This document shows, in pieces, positions 51,242 to 59,814 of a stretch of DNA of 64,000 nt. The notes under the pieces were generated by a model that was given only the letters and a program-made list of their open reading frames with translations, was not told where the DNA came from and did not search any database. Positions within the stretch are counted from its first letter, which is position 1; every line of letters starts with the position of its first letter. The stretch comes from CALBPI01 sp038533155. Lineage in GTDB: Bacteria > Pseudomonadota > Gammaproteobacteria > Steroidobacterales > Woeseiaceae. The position numbers and the translations under genes are program-made. The DNA lies in the NCBI GenBank assembly GCA_038533155.1, contig JBCAZH010000003.1, positions 56,635 to 120,634 of the forward strand, read 5' to 3'.

Positions 51242-53935
51242 TCAGAAAGAATTGACCGCGGCGACCGCCACTGCCAGGTTGTAGACGATTTGTGTGACAC
51301 TGGACCAAAGGGTCAGCGGCGCGATTCTGTCCGCGTCGATCGGCACAACGATCGTATCGCCAGGCCGGATATCTGTGCCGCGCGTACGCCGCAACCAAAC
51401 GGTAGAGGTTCCCGCGACTACCTGGCCGTTGGCTCTAACCACGTAGATACGTTTATCGTCGGCTTTGGCGGTCAAGCCACCGCTCCGGGCGATGTAGTCG
51501 GACCGATCCAGTTCCGAATCAAACAGATGTGAGGTGGCATACTGAACCTCACCGATCACGGTGACTTCCTGTGTTTGCTGTGGAATCAGAAGACGATCAC
51601 CATCTTTCAAGACAATATCTGATGTTGACCCGATGCCGTCCGCCAATATCTGATCGAGCTCGATCACCAGTCGTCCTGCGGCTTCGCTTTCACGCAGTTG
51701 GGCCAACAAACTCTGACCAAACGCAAAAGCCTGCTGCGAATCGGCACTGAGCTGATTGCCTTGCAACGCCAGTGCGGCAAGATCCGCTTCTAGGCGGGAA
51801 ATCAACCCGTCGATTTGCTCTTCTTCGCGTCGCTTCAGGCTCTCTCGAGTAAACAGGCTTCCAGCAACAAACGACAAGTCTGTCAATCCGCCTGCACGCT
51901 CGACGACCGAGGCCAGAGTCTCACCGCGCTTGATCGAATAAGTCCCTGGGAAACGCACCTCACCTTCTATGCTGACCGTCTCTTGTCCGCGCCACTCTGG
52001 AATTTCGCGGATGATGAGGTTATCGAAGGGTTGCAATACCTCATCGGCTAGCAAATCACCCTGCAGCACACGCTCCAGATCCAGATTGACCAGTTGCGTC
52101 TGTCTCGAGCCGTCTTCGCCGATCACGTAGCGAGTGAGTTCTGCATCTCGCAAGAAGGCTGCATTGCTGATTCCGCCGCCGGCGCGCAACAAATCGCTGA
52201 CCCGCATTTGCGCTTCGAGTGGATACTCTCCAGGAGCAATGACCTGACCACCAATCGATACGATCAACGGATCATCACCGTTGCCTGCTTGCGCCTTCAG
52301 CTCATCGACCACCGCCTGCAGCGCGACGCCTCGCGTGGGTCCGTAGGGGAAAGTCATCACGCGATCGCGTGGCATCAGCTGCGGGTTCTCATCCGAGCTG
52401 GGATTTTCAAGCGCAGCACGAAGATCGGCCGAAACCACCTCGAGCCTGCCGTTGTCACGCTCCCGCCGAATCATGATGTAACCAAGGTCCGCCGCGGGCT
52501 TCAGCGAGGTGATTGCAGGAAGCACATCGGTCAGCCGCACGTCATCTCGCCATTGATACTGGACAGGCCGCCAGACGTGGCCGGATAACTCAATCGAATC
52601 ATCGAGGCGATCCAATACCGGATAGACTCGCAAAACATCACCGTCAACCAGAGCAACGCCCAAACCGGCCGAACTTGATAAGTCGGCATCGATTATCTGG
52701 CGATCGCCACGGTTGGTAACCCGTTCAATCCGACCAGTGTTGCGATGCGCCATCGGAGTCAGTCCGCCGGCAAGTCTCACAAGATCACCCGCGGTAGCCG
52801 GACCGCGAAGTTCGTAGTAGGCCGGACGAATCGCTTCACCTTCGATTCCTACACGATCACCAACCGGAGGAACAAAAATCACGTCACCGGGTTGCAATCG
52901 TCTGTCTGCCCGAGTATCGCCATTCAAAAGCAGGTCATACAGATCGAGCCTGCCCACTAACTTGCCGTTGCGCTTGAGCTGAACGTTGCGGAGCGAGCCG
53001 GTCGTTTGGATGCCACCCGACAAGAACAGCGCATTGGTCATCGTCGACAGGCCGCTAACCGTAAACGAGCCAGGACGGTTGACGTCTCCGAGCACGAATA
53101 TTCGAATTGAGCGCAGCTCGCCCAATGACACACTGGCCCGTACACCAATCATCCGTTCGGCCACACGATCAACGATATCCGCTCTTACGTTACTAAACGA
53201 CAGCCCAGCAACCTGTATTGGCCCGATTTCCGGCAGCGTGATCTCGCCATCGCGAGTCACCGCAGTGGTGATAGAGCGGTTCTCGTTGCCGAGATACTCC
53301 ACCAAAAGCTCATCACCAGGCCCCAGTACATAATCGGTCGGTACCGGTATGTCCGTAGCAGGTGCGAACGTCGTGGGAACGCCTTCGAACAAGTCGTAGC
53401 CGAAGTAATCCAACGCTGCGACGCCAATCGGCTCCAGCGGCAACAGCCGAGCTGAAATAGTAACGTCGCGGAAACTCTCCACGGCACTCAGTCGAATCTC
53501 AACTTCCTCTTCGCTGAGCCCGATCAACGGCACAGTCGCCACGCCGGGTAACACAAGCTCGCCGGCCATGGATGTCTGCAGGGCACGTGTTCCAATCAGA
53601 GACCGAACCGACGGTGCAAGCAGCTCATCGTCTTCATTATCGGGAAGCTCGAATGTGACGATCAACGTATCGCCACCGCGCACGCGAAGAGTCTCATCGA
53701 GATCATCGTCGACAGCTTCTTCAGGTGGTCGAATCAGATCGGGGAAGGCCGGTGCGCGCTCACGACGAGCACTGCCGCGATCACCGGCAAAATCCTCGAG
53801 CAACGCCTCTCGCTGATCCTCAGGCAGCGACTGCAGCAGCTCAATTTGCTCTTGGCTAGGTGCCCCGGATTGCGCCAACGCGCCGGATGCTAAACACAGA
53901 ATACCCAGCCCGAAGTACCAAACGCGTCTATTCAT
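51242..53935 (-). CDS. Large Wza-type export protein with multiple SLBB domains
   Basis: An 897-residue periplasmic/outer-membrane protein. The signal peptide MNRRVWYFGLGILCLASG is cleaved near ALA-QS. There are two Poly_export-type blocks (RGGDTLIVTFELPDN near residue 86 and VLGPGDELLVEYLG near 203), followed by repeated SLBB domains (RIFVLGDVNRPGSFTV, VSIGGQVIAPGEYPLEAQMR, VSIEGEVRFPGTYSIKRG, VTVIGEVQYATSHL). The C-terminus RIAPLTLWSSVTQIVYNL resembles the helical barrel end. It is more than twice the length of Wza. With Wzz downstream it forms the second export path. Confidence 0.92.
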   Translation of the reverse strand: MNRRVWYFGLGILCLASGALAQSGAPSQEQIELLQSLPEDQREALLEDFAGDRGSARRERAPAFPDLIRPPEEAVDDDLDETLRVRGGDTLIVTFELPDNEDDELLAPSVRSLIGTRALQTSMAGELVLPGVATVPLIGLSEEEVEIRLSAVESFRDVTISARLLPLEPIGVAALDYFGYDLFEGVPTTFAPATDIPVPTDYVLGPGDELLVEYLGNENRSITTAVTRDGEITLPEIGPIQVAGLSFSNVRADIVDRVAERMIGVRASVSLGELRSIRIFVLGDVNRPGSFTVSGLSTMTNALFLSGGIQTTGSLRNVQLKRNGKLVGRLDLYDLLLNGDTRADRRLQPGDVIFVPPVGDRVGIEGEAIRPAYYELRGPATAGDLVRLAGGLTPMAHRNTGRIERVTNRGDRQIIDADLSSSAGLGVALVDGDVLRVYPVLDRLDDSIELSGHVWRPVQYQWRDDVRLTDVLPAITSLKPAADLGYIMIRRERDNGRLEVVSADLRAALENPSSDENPQLMPRDRVMTFPYGPTRGVALQAVVDELKAQAGNGDDPLIVSIGGQVIAPGEYPLEAQMRVSDLLRAGGGISNAAFLRDAELTRYVIGEDGSRQTQLVNLDLERVLQGDLLADEVLQPFDNLIIREIPEWRGQETVSIEGEVRFPGTYSIKRGETLASVVERAGGLTDLSFVAGSLFTRESLKRREEEQIDGLISRLEADLAALALQGNQLSADSQQAFAFGQSLLAQLRESEAAGRLVIELDQILADGIGSTSDIVLKDGDRLLIPQQTQEVTVIGEVQYATSHLFDSELDRSDYIARSGGLTAKADDKRIYVVRANGQVVAGTSTVWLRRTRGTDIRPGDTIVVPIDADRIAPLTLWSSVTQIVYNLAVAVAAVNSF

Positions 53936-53954
53936 TGACTGTCAATTCACAACC

Positions 53955-53975
53955 CCTGCCGCCATGCGCGGCAGG
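53955..53975 (-). promoter_or_regulatory. Hairpin in 5' leader of export-protein gene
   Basis: A perfect eight-base inverted repeat (CCTGCCGC at 53955-53962 and GCGGCAGG at 53968-53975) with a five-base loop lies about 20 bases before the export-protein start. The run of six T on the minus strand comes before the hairpin, not after it, so it does not fit an intrinsic terminator for this direction. A role in translation or RNA stability is possible. Confidence 0.3.
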
Positions 53976-54071
53976 AAAAAACACCAATTCGCCGCTTCAT
54001 CGCAACGCAGAACCCCCGTCCCGCAACGTACGCGCAAAACAGTTAATCGTGAAAGTATACCTCAGCCGGCA

Positions 54072-55550
54072 CTAAAACTGCTTTCTCCAGCCTACAAACA
54101 GTCGACTGTCATCCTGCGTCGAGCCTGACTCTAAATCCTCAAATCGGCTAAATCCGACGCCCAACTCGAGTTCGCCGTATTCCAGTACACGCCGGTGACT
54201 GAGCTCAATCGACTGAAAATCGGCCGGTGTCGGCGTCAGCGTATTCGAAAAGTCGAACGAGCCCTCTCGATTCAACTCAGCCACGCGCACAATCGCCTGC
54301 CAGTTATCACCGTCCGGCTCAACAGCCACCATGCCCAGAGTAAATACGCGCGAATCATTGTCAGCGCTGTGACCAATGCTGCGGCCTCGGTAACGGTAGC
54401 CAGTTGCATAAATGCCATTGTTGTAGCCACAGTTTGGCCGTGAGCTTGATTCGTAGAACTGACAAGTCGTCCCGGAGAACTCGGCAAATCCGCGCCAGCT
54501 CACCATACTGAATGACCCCGAAGCCTCGACGCCAAATTGACCCAGGTAGCGACTTGGAAACCCACCGGCCTCATCCTCGCCAATCATCTGCACATAGAAT
54601 GCGCCGTTCAAAGGCGCGAAATCAGGCGACCAGCGAAGATCGAATCCAGCAAGCTGGTTGCCGGGCTCGGAGCTGCGGGTAATGTCATCATCGCCCCGAT
54701 TGTCCTGCCCCAGTGTCAACTTCACCAAGGTATCCAGATCGCAGGGTCGATCACCATTGCCGCACCATTGAGCGGTTCTCGACAAGCCGATTTCCAAAGT
54801 TCTTAGCGGTCTGAAATTGAGCCTCAACCCCAGGAACCTTGCATTGGGAACAGCGCGGTCGTTTTCCAGCTGCCCCCATATCAGACTTGCATCCCATGGT
54901 CCTATCCAACTCAGCCAGCGCGACTTGAATGGGGCAGTGTTATTGCGTTCTATGGAAATCGCCGGAATGGGCCGGTGGTTATTGCCGAGAATGATGCTGC
55001 CGTCGTAGGCCGGCCCCCACCAGCGCTCCATGACGCCAGCCGATATCATGTAATTGCCAACGGCCACACCAACGAAAGATCCGTCGAGACGAGTATCCTT
55101 GTCGTCATCCGGGTTGCTGACTGCGTTGACATTAACCCGTGCCGCAAAGCGATCACCGGTATATGACACACCGACGGTCACGTCGGAATCTTCACGCGCT
55201 CGATCTTCGAACCCTCGAAGCACAAGAGGCTCCGTATCGTATTTGGCGTCAACACCGTAGTGAAGCTCACCGGTCTTAGTCGCGCGGTTTCCAAGTCGTC
55301 GCACCCTGAGCAACGACGCCGCCACATCGTCATCCAAGGTGGCCGCATTATCAAAATCAGAAATGTTGTTGAGAATATCGCCCCATGACAATGGCCAACT
55401 CGTTACGGGCGCCGTAATGATCCCTTCGTCCGCCAGCAGCTGAATATCATGCCGCAATGCCATGTCACCCGGATCCAGCCAAGGCCCTGCGTAGGCTGTG
55501 ACGACCGTCAACCACGCGACGCACACCCCTATACCGATTTTTCGATGCAC
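54072..55550 (-). CDS. wzi: Capsule assembly protein Wzi family
   Basis: A 492-residue outer-membrane beta-barrel. The GTG start at 55550 has AGGAAG upstream and leads into the signal peptide HRKIGIGVCVAWLTVVTAYA; longer readings lack a signal. Mature hallmarks are WLDPGDMALRHDIQLLADEG near the N-terminus, VMERWWGPAYDGSIILGNNH, ISIERNNTAPF, WIGPWDASLIWGQLE and a terminal VGFSRFE...LFVGWRKQF. Wzi holds capsular polysaccharide at the cell surface. Its presence suggests the second glycan is cell-bound. It is upstream of the large export gene by 136 bases. Confidence 0.92.
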   Translation of the reverse strand: MHRKIGIGVCVAWLTVVTAYAGPWLDPGDMALRHDIQLLADEGIITAPVTSWPLSWGDILNNISDFDNAATLDDDVAASLLRVRRLGNRATKTGELHYGVDAKYDTEPLVLRGFEDRAREDSDVTVGVSYTGDRFAARVNVNAVSNPDDDKDTRLDGSFVGVAVGNYMISAGVMERWWGPAYDGSIILGNNHRPIPAISIERNNTAPFKSRWLSWIGPWDASLIWGQLENDRAVPNARFLGLRLNFRPLRTLEIGLSRTAQWCGNGDRPCDLDTLVKLTLGQDNRGDDDITRSSEPGNQLAGFDLRWSPDFAPLNGAFYVQMIGEDEAGGFPSRYLGQFGVEASGSFSMVSWRGFAEFSGTTCQFYESSSRPNCGYNNGIYATGYRYRGRSIGHSADNDSRVFTLGMVAVEPDGDNWQAIVRVAELNREGSFDFSNTLTPTPADFQSIELSHRRVLEYGELELGVGFSRFEDLESGSTQDDSRLFVGWRKQF

Positions 55551-55590
55551 CTGACTTCCTTGCGGCTCTCTATCGCTGGAGTGAATGATA

Positions 55591-55605
55591 CCAGCGCAGC
55601 GCTGG
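55591..55605 (-). terminator. Possible weak terminator after nitroreductase gene
   Basis: CCAGCG and CGCTGG form a six-base stem with a three-base loop immediately after the nitroreductase stop. There is no T tract behind it, so it is at most a weak or factor-dependent signal before wzi. Confidence 0.25.
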
Positions 55606-56196
55606 CTAAACGATATTGCAGGCATCCTCGAAACTCAGGCGCGGCAAGCGTGGATGCACGGCCTCATAGTCCCCGTACCCCACGTTAAGAAGAAAATTCG
55701 CTTTGAACCGACCATCAGGAAAGAACGTCTCGTTGACGCCATTGGGATCGAAGCCTGACATCGGACCACAATCGAGCCCCAGGGCGCGCAGTGCAATGAT
55801 CAAATAGCCGCCTTGCAGGCTGCCATTGCGCATCGCGTTTTCGTAGATCGTTGCCTCGCTACCTGTGAACCAGTCTCTGGCGCCAGGGTTATGCGGATGC
55901 AACTCGGGAACCCGCTCATAGAACTCGCTGTCGTACGCGACGATTATCGTGCTCGGTGCCGTCATCGTTTTTTCAACATTGCTTTCAATGAGGTGCGGTT
56001 TTAGTCGCGCCTTCGCAGATTCTGAGTTGATGAATGTGAGACGGGTCGGACAACAGTTTGCACTGGTCGGCCCCATGCGCATCAACGCATATGCCTGTCG
56101 CAGCAACTCATCTGGCACCGGCTTGTCCAGCCATTGCGAACACGTGCGGGCTTCGAGAAACAGCCGATCCAATGCAGCTGCGTCCAATTGGCTCAT
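55606..56196 (-). CDS. Nitroreductase-family protein (RutE/malonic semialdehyde reductase-like)
   Basis: A 196-residue flavin oxidoreductase. The start at 56196 has AGGAGA seven bases upstream and overlaps the previous stop as ATGA. RutE-group marks are RTCSQWLDKPVPDELLRQAY, MGPTSANCCPTRLTFI, TMTAPSTIIVAYD and GLDCGPMSGFDPNGVNETFF. Members use FMN and NAD(P)H; RutE reduces malonic semialdehyde in pyrimidine breakdown, but no rut genes are nearby. It is the last gene of a three-gene leftward operon with a Nudix hydrolase and a beta-lactamase-fold hydrolase. Confidence 0.88.
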   Translation of the reverse strand: MSQLDAAALDRLFLEARTCSQWLDKPVPDELLRQAYALMRMGPTSANCCPTRLTFINSESAKARLKPHLIESNVEKTMTAPSTIIVAYDSEFYERVPELHPHNPGARDWFTGSEATIYENAMRNGSLQGGYLIIALRALGLDCGPMSGFDPNGVNETFFPDGRFKANFLLNVGYGDYEAVHPRLPRLSFEDACNIV

Positions 56197-57035
56197 TGTG
56201 AATCTCCTATGAATTCCCATACTTCATTATCCAGGCGAACCGCACCCTCATCTCTCAGTTTGATCAGATGCGCGAGCAATGACATACGTGCGACAGGGCG
56301 AACCGCTTCTGTGACGTGGCTGTAAACGACATCTAAAAAGGCGTCGATATCGGCCGGGCCATGGCTAGCGACGACGTCGATCACTTGACGCTCCCGCGCT
56401 AGACGATGCGACACGATCGTATCGATCGCATCAAAGGGCTGATCAATGACATGCCCATGACCGGGCGCAATCGCTTGCAACGGCATCGCCCGAAGGCGCG
56501 CCATCGCATCCAGGTACGCCCGCATGTCGCCGTCTGGGGCTGCTATCACAACCGTCGATCCCTCCATAATGTGATCGCCGGTGAAAAGCAGGCCGGTAAC
56601 GGGCAGGAACAAACACACATGATTTGAAGCATGTCCGGGGGTGTGCACGACTTCGAGAGCTTGCCCATCGCAGTCGAGCACTTGGCCGTCCTGCAGCTCG
56701 ACGTCCGGCACGAAAGAATCATCATTTTCGAAAGTGGATGGCGGCTTCATCCCAAACAACGGCGCACCGGTAAGCTGCGCCAGCGGCGTTGCCGCCGGAC
56801 TATGGTCTCGGTGGGTGTGGGTCACAACGATGCGTTCCAAACGATCACCCACCTGCTCCGCCAACGCCGCGACGTGTTGCGGATCATCAGGGCCGGGGTC
56901 GATCAGAGTCACTCTAGAGGATCCAACCCAGTACACGTTGGTCCCCGGCCCCGTCATAACCCCTGGGTTAGGCGCGGTGTAACGCGTGACATTCGGCGCG
57001 ATCAATACGGGGGTAGCCGGCGTAATGGGAATCAA
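56193..57035 (-). CDS. Metallo-beta-lactamase-fold hydrolase (LACTB2-like)
   Basis: A 280-residue MBL-fold protein. The metal motif is THTHRDHSPA near residue 73, with later ligands in HTPGHASNHVCLF, FTGDHIMEG and APGHGHVID. A C-terminal helical winged-helix-like part starts near 210. It resembles the LACTB2/beta-lactamase-like endoribonuclease and glyoxalase II-type group. The substrate is unknown. It is coupled by four-base overlaps to the Nudix gene before it and the nitroreductase gene after it. Confidence 0.88.
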   Translation of the reverse strand: MIPITPATPVLIAPNVTRYTAPNPGVMTGPGTNVYWVGSSRVTLIDPGPDDPQHVAALAEQVGDRLERIVVTHTHRDHSPAATPLAQLTGAPLFGMKPPSTFENDDSFVPDVELQDGQVLDCDGQALEVVHTPGHASNHVCLFLPVTGLLFTGDHIMEGSTVVIAAPDGDMRAYLDAMARLRAMPLQAIAPGHGHVIDQPFDAIDTIVSHRLARERQVIDVVASHGPADIDAFLDVVYSHVTEAVRPVARMSLLAHLIKLRDEGAVRLDNEVWEFIGDSQ

Positions 57036-57856
57036 AGCGGTACCCGCGTGCCATCCGGCAACACCACACTCCGCGCATCAGTCTCAGGGTCGATCACCGG
57101 GACGATCTCGCTGATGGCCTGTTTGTCCATGGTCCGCGCGGCCGCCATTACCGACGCCACATCGTCGAACTGCGCTAGCCACTGAAGATTGACTCGAGTG
57201 GGCGGGTGCATTCTCAAACCATCATTTGGCTCGGTCTGCGTGACCTCACGCGGCGACACCCATCGGCTCTCGGTTGTCTCACGCCCATCTGGCGCACCCT
57301 CTTGATGCGCGGGCACTGGCGCAACAAAGAAACGGGTGGCGTAGCGTCGCGACAGGCCAACAGGCGTCGTCCAAAAGCTGACGTACTCGAGCCGTGCGAT
57401 GTCCAGTGTGAGGCGTTCGATCTCACAAACCTCTCGCAAAGTCATCTCGTTGTTGGCGAGCGCGACGCGGTAGTCTTCAAACCTGCCCACGTTCTGCGAC
57501 GCTCCTGGCTGGCACAGATCGCCTTCGAAATTTCTCGCCAGCAGCAGGCCGCTTTCCTCAAAGCACTCCCGCACAGCGGCAACCCAGAGGCCGAGGCCAC
57601 CGGACTCCATACCGAGCTGGGCCGAAGCCTGATGGTCGTAGAGGCCGCTGCAAAACGGGTCTAAACTGCGATCAAAGTCCATCGGAGCGGCGAGCCCACC
57701 AGGAAAAACCCAGGCATTCGCGAAGTCCGCGCCTTTGTGCCGACGCAGCATGAGAACCTCCACCCCGGCGTCGGCATCGCGGACTAACATGACGGTCGCC
57801 GATGGTGTCGGCTGACCCGAGCGTTCGCCAGTGGCGGTTTCGGTGGTGTCGGACAT
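57032..57856 (-). CDS. Nudix hydrolase (NUDT19/CoA-type-like)
   Basis: A 274-residue Nudix protein. The N-terminal strand VMLVRDADAGVEVLMLRR and WVFPGGLAAPMDF are clear. The Nudix box REU-x-EE-x-GU is seen as AAVRECFEESGLLLA, with a long insertion ahead of it, as in eukaryotic NUDT19-like proteins. The substrate may be a CoA or nucleotide diphosphate derivative, but is not determined. It heads the operon and is divergent from glnB across 75 bases. Confidence 0.85.
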   Translation of the reverse strand: MSDTTETATGERSGQPTPSATVMLVRDADAGVEVLMLRRHKGADFANAWVFPGGLAAPMDFDRSLDPFCSGLYDHQASAQLGMESGGLGLWVAAVRECFEESGLLLARNFEGDLCQPGASQNVGRFEDYRVALANNEMTLREVCEIERLTLDIARLEYVSFWTTPVGLSRRYATRFFVAPVPAHQEGAPDGRETTESRWVSPREVTQTEPNDGLRMHPPTRVNLQWLAQFDDVASVMAAARTMDKQAISEIVPVIDPETDARSVVLPDGTRVPL

Positions 57857-57931
57857 GCTGAGGCAATCAACTGCTGAGGTGCAACGTGTTATACACTAAG
57901 ACGGCGTGCTCTCGAACCCCGGAGACCCTTC

Positions 57932-58270
57932 ATGAAACTCATTACGGCAATAATTAAACCCTTCCGCTTGGACGACGTACGCAATGCGCTGGCTGATCTT
58001 GGCGTCCAAGGAATGACGGTAACTGAAGTGAAAGGATTCGGCCGCCAGAGAGGCCACACGGAGCTTTACCGCGGCGCCGAGTACGTTGTCGATTTTCTAC
58101 CGAAAACCAAAGTGGAAGTCGCGGCAACTGATGAACTCGCCGACGCAGTGATCGAGGCTATCGTGACCGCTTCGAGAACCGGCAAGGTTGGCGATGGCAA
58201 GATATTCGTACAATCGCTGGAACGCGTGATTCGGATTCGAACCGGTGAGGAAGACGGCAAAGCCGTGTAA
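57932..58270 (+). CDS. glnB: Nitrogen regulatory protein P-II
   Basis: A 112-residue PII signalling protein of standard length. The T-loop has Tyr51 in TELYRGAEYVVDF, the uridylylation site, and the B-loop is TGKVGDGKIFV (residues 83-93), followed by the C-terminal VIRIRTGEEDGKAV. It senses 2-oxoglutarate, ATP and ADP, and regulates glutamine synthetase adenylylation and other targets. A GGAG lies seven bases before the ATG. No amtB or glnA is adjacent, so it reads as GlnB rather than GlnK, though the two cannot be separated firmly here. Confidence 0.95.
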   Translation: MKLITAIIKPFRLDDVRNALADLGVQGMTVTEVKGFGRQRGHTELYRGAEYVVDFLPKTKVEVAATDELADAVIEAIVTASRTGKVGDGKIFVQSLERVIRIRTGEEDGKAV

Positions 58271-58372
58271 TCGGTATTCGCCCGCATAGCACGTTCTCAG
58301 CAATTCTGCGTGTAATGTTTGCTCGGCGGCACTGGTCTTTGTTGGCGCACTCTCTTTGAGCGAAACCAATAG

Positions 58373-59068
58373 ATGGCCAACCACAACCAATCACCGCTGC
58401 TCGTTCTTGTCTGCAAGCGCCCATCGCTAGGCGTCGGCAAACAGCGCATTGCGACGGTCTTCGGAAAAGCCAAGACGGTCGAACTCGCCAAACGCTTGCT
58501 GGCCTGCGCATTCGAAGACTTGGTCGCATGGCCATTCGCCACCGCGATTTCCGTCGCGTCGGACAAGGACGTGCAGTGGGCGCAGACCAAAGTGCCGACA
58601 GCCCAAGTTTTGCCACAGTCGGATGGCAACCTAGGCGAGCGTCTGAGTGACGCTTGTCAGCGCCTACGTGTCGATGATCAACCGATCATGCTGATCGGTG
58701 CGGATGCGCCGGAACTAACGCTGCAATACTTACAGGACTGCCTACTTGCTTTCGAGCGTGCGGATGTCGTGCTGGGTCAGGCGCACGACGGAGGTGTTGT
58801 CGTGATGGGCGCGAAAACGCCCTGGCCGCCGCTTCACGCTCTACCTTGGTCGACAGCTGAGCTTGGCTCAGCGCTGCACGCGCAGTGCTCAGCTTATGGG
58901 CTCAAGGTCGCGACCCTACCGCCTATTGCGGACATTGATCGCTTTGACCAACTCGACGGACTCGCCCAGAGAATTTCAAACGACCCACGGCCTGCGCGCC
59001 AAGCGTTATGCCATTGGATCACCGATAACATATCCGTTGCGGCCGATACCTACTCTGCAACCGTCTGA
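58373..59068 (+). CDS. TIGR04282-type glycosyltransferase (DUF2064)
   Basis: A 231-residue GT-A-like protein. The nucleotide-binding start CKRPSLGVGKQRIATVFG corresponds to the family PxxGxxKTRL motif. LIGADAPELTLQYLQD and GQAHDGGVVVMGAK are the GSD-P-L and DGG blocks of the TIGR04282 group. The name arsenosugar biosynthesis transferase comes from loci with ArsS, which is not here, so the donor and acceptor are open. It is followed by a TVP38-like gene after 24 bases. Confidence 0.82.
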   Translation: MANHNQSPLLVLVCKRPSLGVGKQRIATVFGKAKTVELAKRLLACAFEDLVAWPFATAISVASDKDVQWAQTKVPTAQVLPQSDGNLGERLSDACQRLRVDDQPIMLIGADAPELTLQYLQDCLLAFERADVVLGQAHDGGVVVMGAKTPWPPLHALPWSTAELGSALHAQCSAYGLKVATLPPIADIDRFDQLDGLAQRISNDPRPARQALCHWITDNISVAADTYSATV

Positions 59069-59092
59069 ATACTTTTCGCGGAATCTCTAACT

Positions 59093-59809
59093 ATGAAGTC
59101 AAAAAACAAAATCACTGCGCTCATCGGCGCATTGGCACTGCTCGGTTTCGCCGCATGGCAATTCCCAATTGCCGAATGGCTTACAGCGCTTGTGCAGTGG
59201 ATTGATGCAAACCGCCAGACCGCTTGGATTGTTTTCATTATCGTGTACGTACTCGCCACTGTTCTGATGCTGCCCGGCTCGATCCTTACGGTCGCGGCTG
59301 GCTACGTGTTCGGCGTGGTGTACGGCACAATCCTTGTCTCGATTTCGAGTGTACTGGGCGCCACCGCGGCCTTCCTAGTCGGCCGCTCACTCGGCCGCGG
59401 CTGGGTGCGCGAAAAAATCGGCGCGGATGCGCGTCTTGCAGCCATTGACAAAGCCACCGAAAAACGCGGATTCCTCGTCATGCTTCTGTTGCGCTTGTCG
59501 CCGATCTTCCCGTTTAACGTGATGAACTACCTCATGAGCCTTACGGGCATGAGTTTGCGCAACTATGTGGCTGGGAGTTGGCTCGGCATGTTGCCCGGCA
59601 CGGTGCTTTACGTGTACCTGGGCTCTGCGGCGAGCGATCTCACTGCTCTCGTGGCGGGCGAATACGACGCGGGACCATTTGGAAAATACTTTTTCATTGG
59701 CGGTCTTATTGCAACCGCAGCGGCGACCGTGCTGATCGCTCGGTTTGCTGCCAAGACGCTAAAAGAAACGATCGGCGTCTCGGACGATGATGCCCTGACG
59801 CAGGAGTAA
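59093..59809 (+). CDS. TVP38/TMEM64-family membrane protein
   Basis: A 238-residue protein with about six membrane segments. It carries the VTT/SNARE-associated domain: VLMLPGSILTVAAGYVFG near residue 60, GRSLGRGWVREKI near 102 and the LLRLSPIFPFNVMNYLMSLT region near 128-147. The family is proposed to move or scramble lipids in the membrane. In many bacteria it precedes a flavin disulfide reductase, as here, five bases upstream. The role of the pair is not established. Confidence 0.9.
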   Translation: MKSKNKITALIGALALLGFAAWQFPIAEWLTALVQWIDANRQTAWIVFIIVYVLATVLMLPGSILTVAAGYVFGVVYGTILVSISSVLGATAAFLVGRSLGRGWVREKIGADARLAAIDKATEKRGFLVMLLLRLSPIFPFNVMNYLMSLTGMSLRNYVAGSWLGMLPGTVLYVYLGSAASDLTALVAGEYDAGPFGKYFFIGGLIATAAATVLIARFAAKTLKETIGVSDDDALTQE

Positions 59810-59814
59810 GCAGC

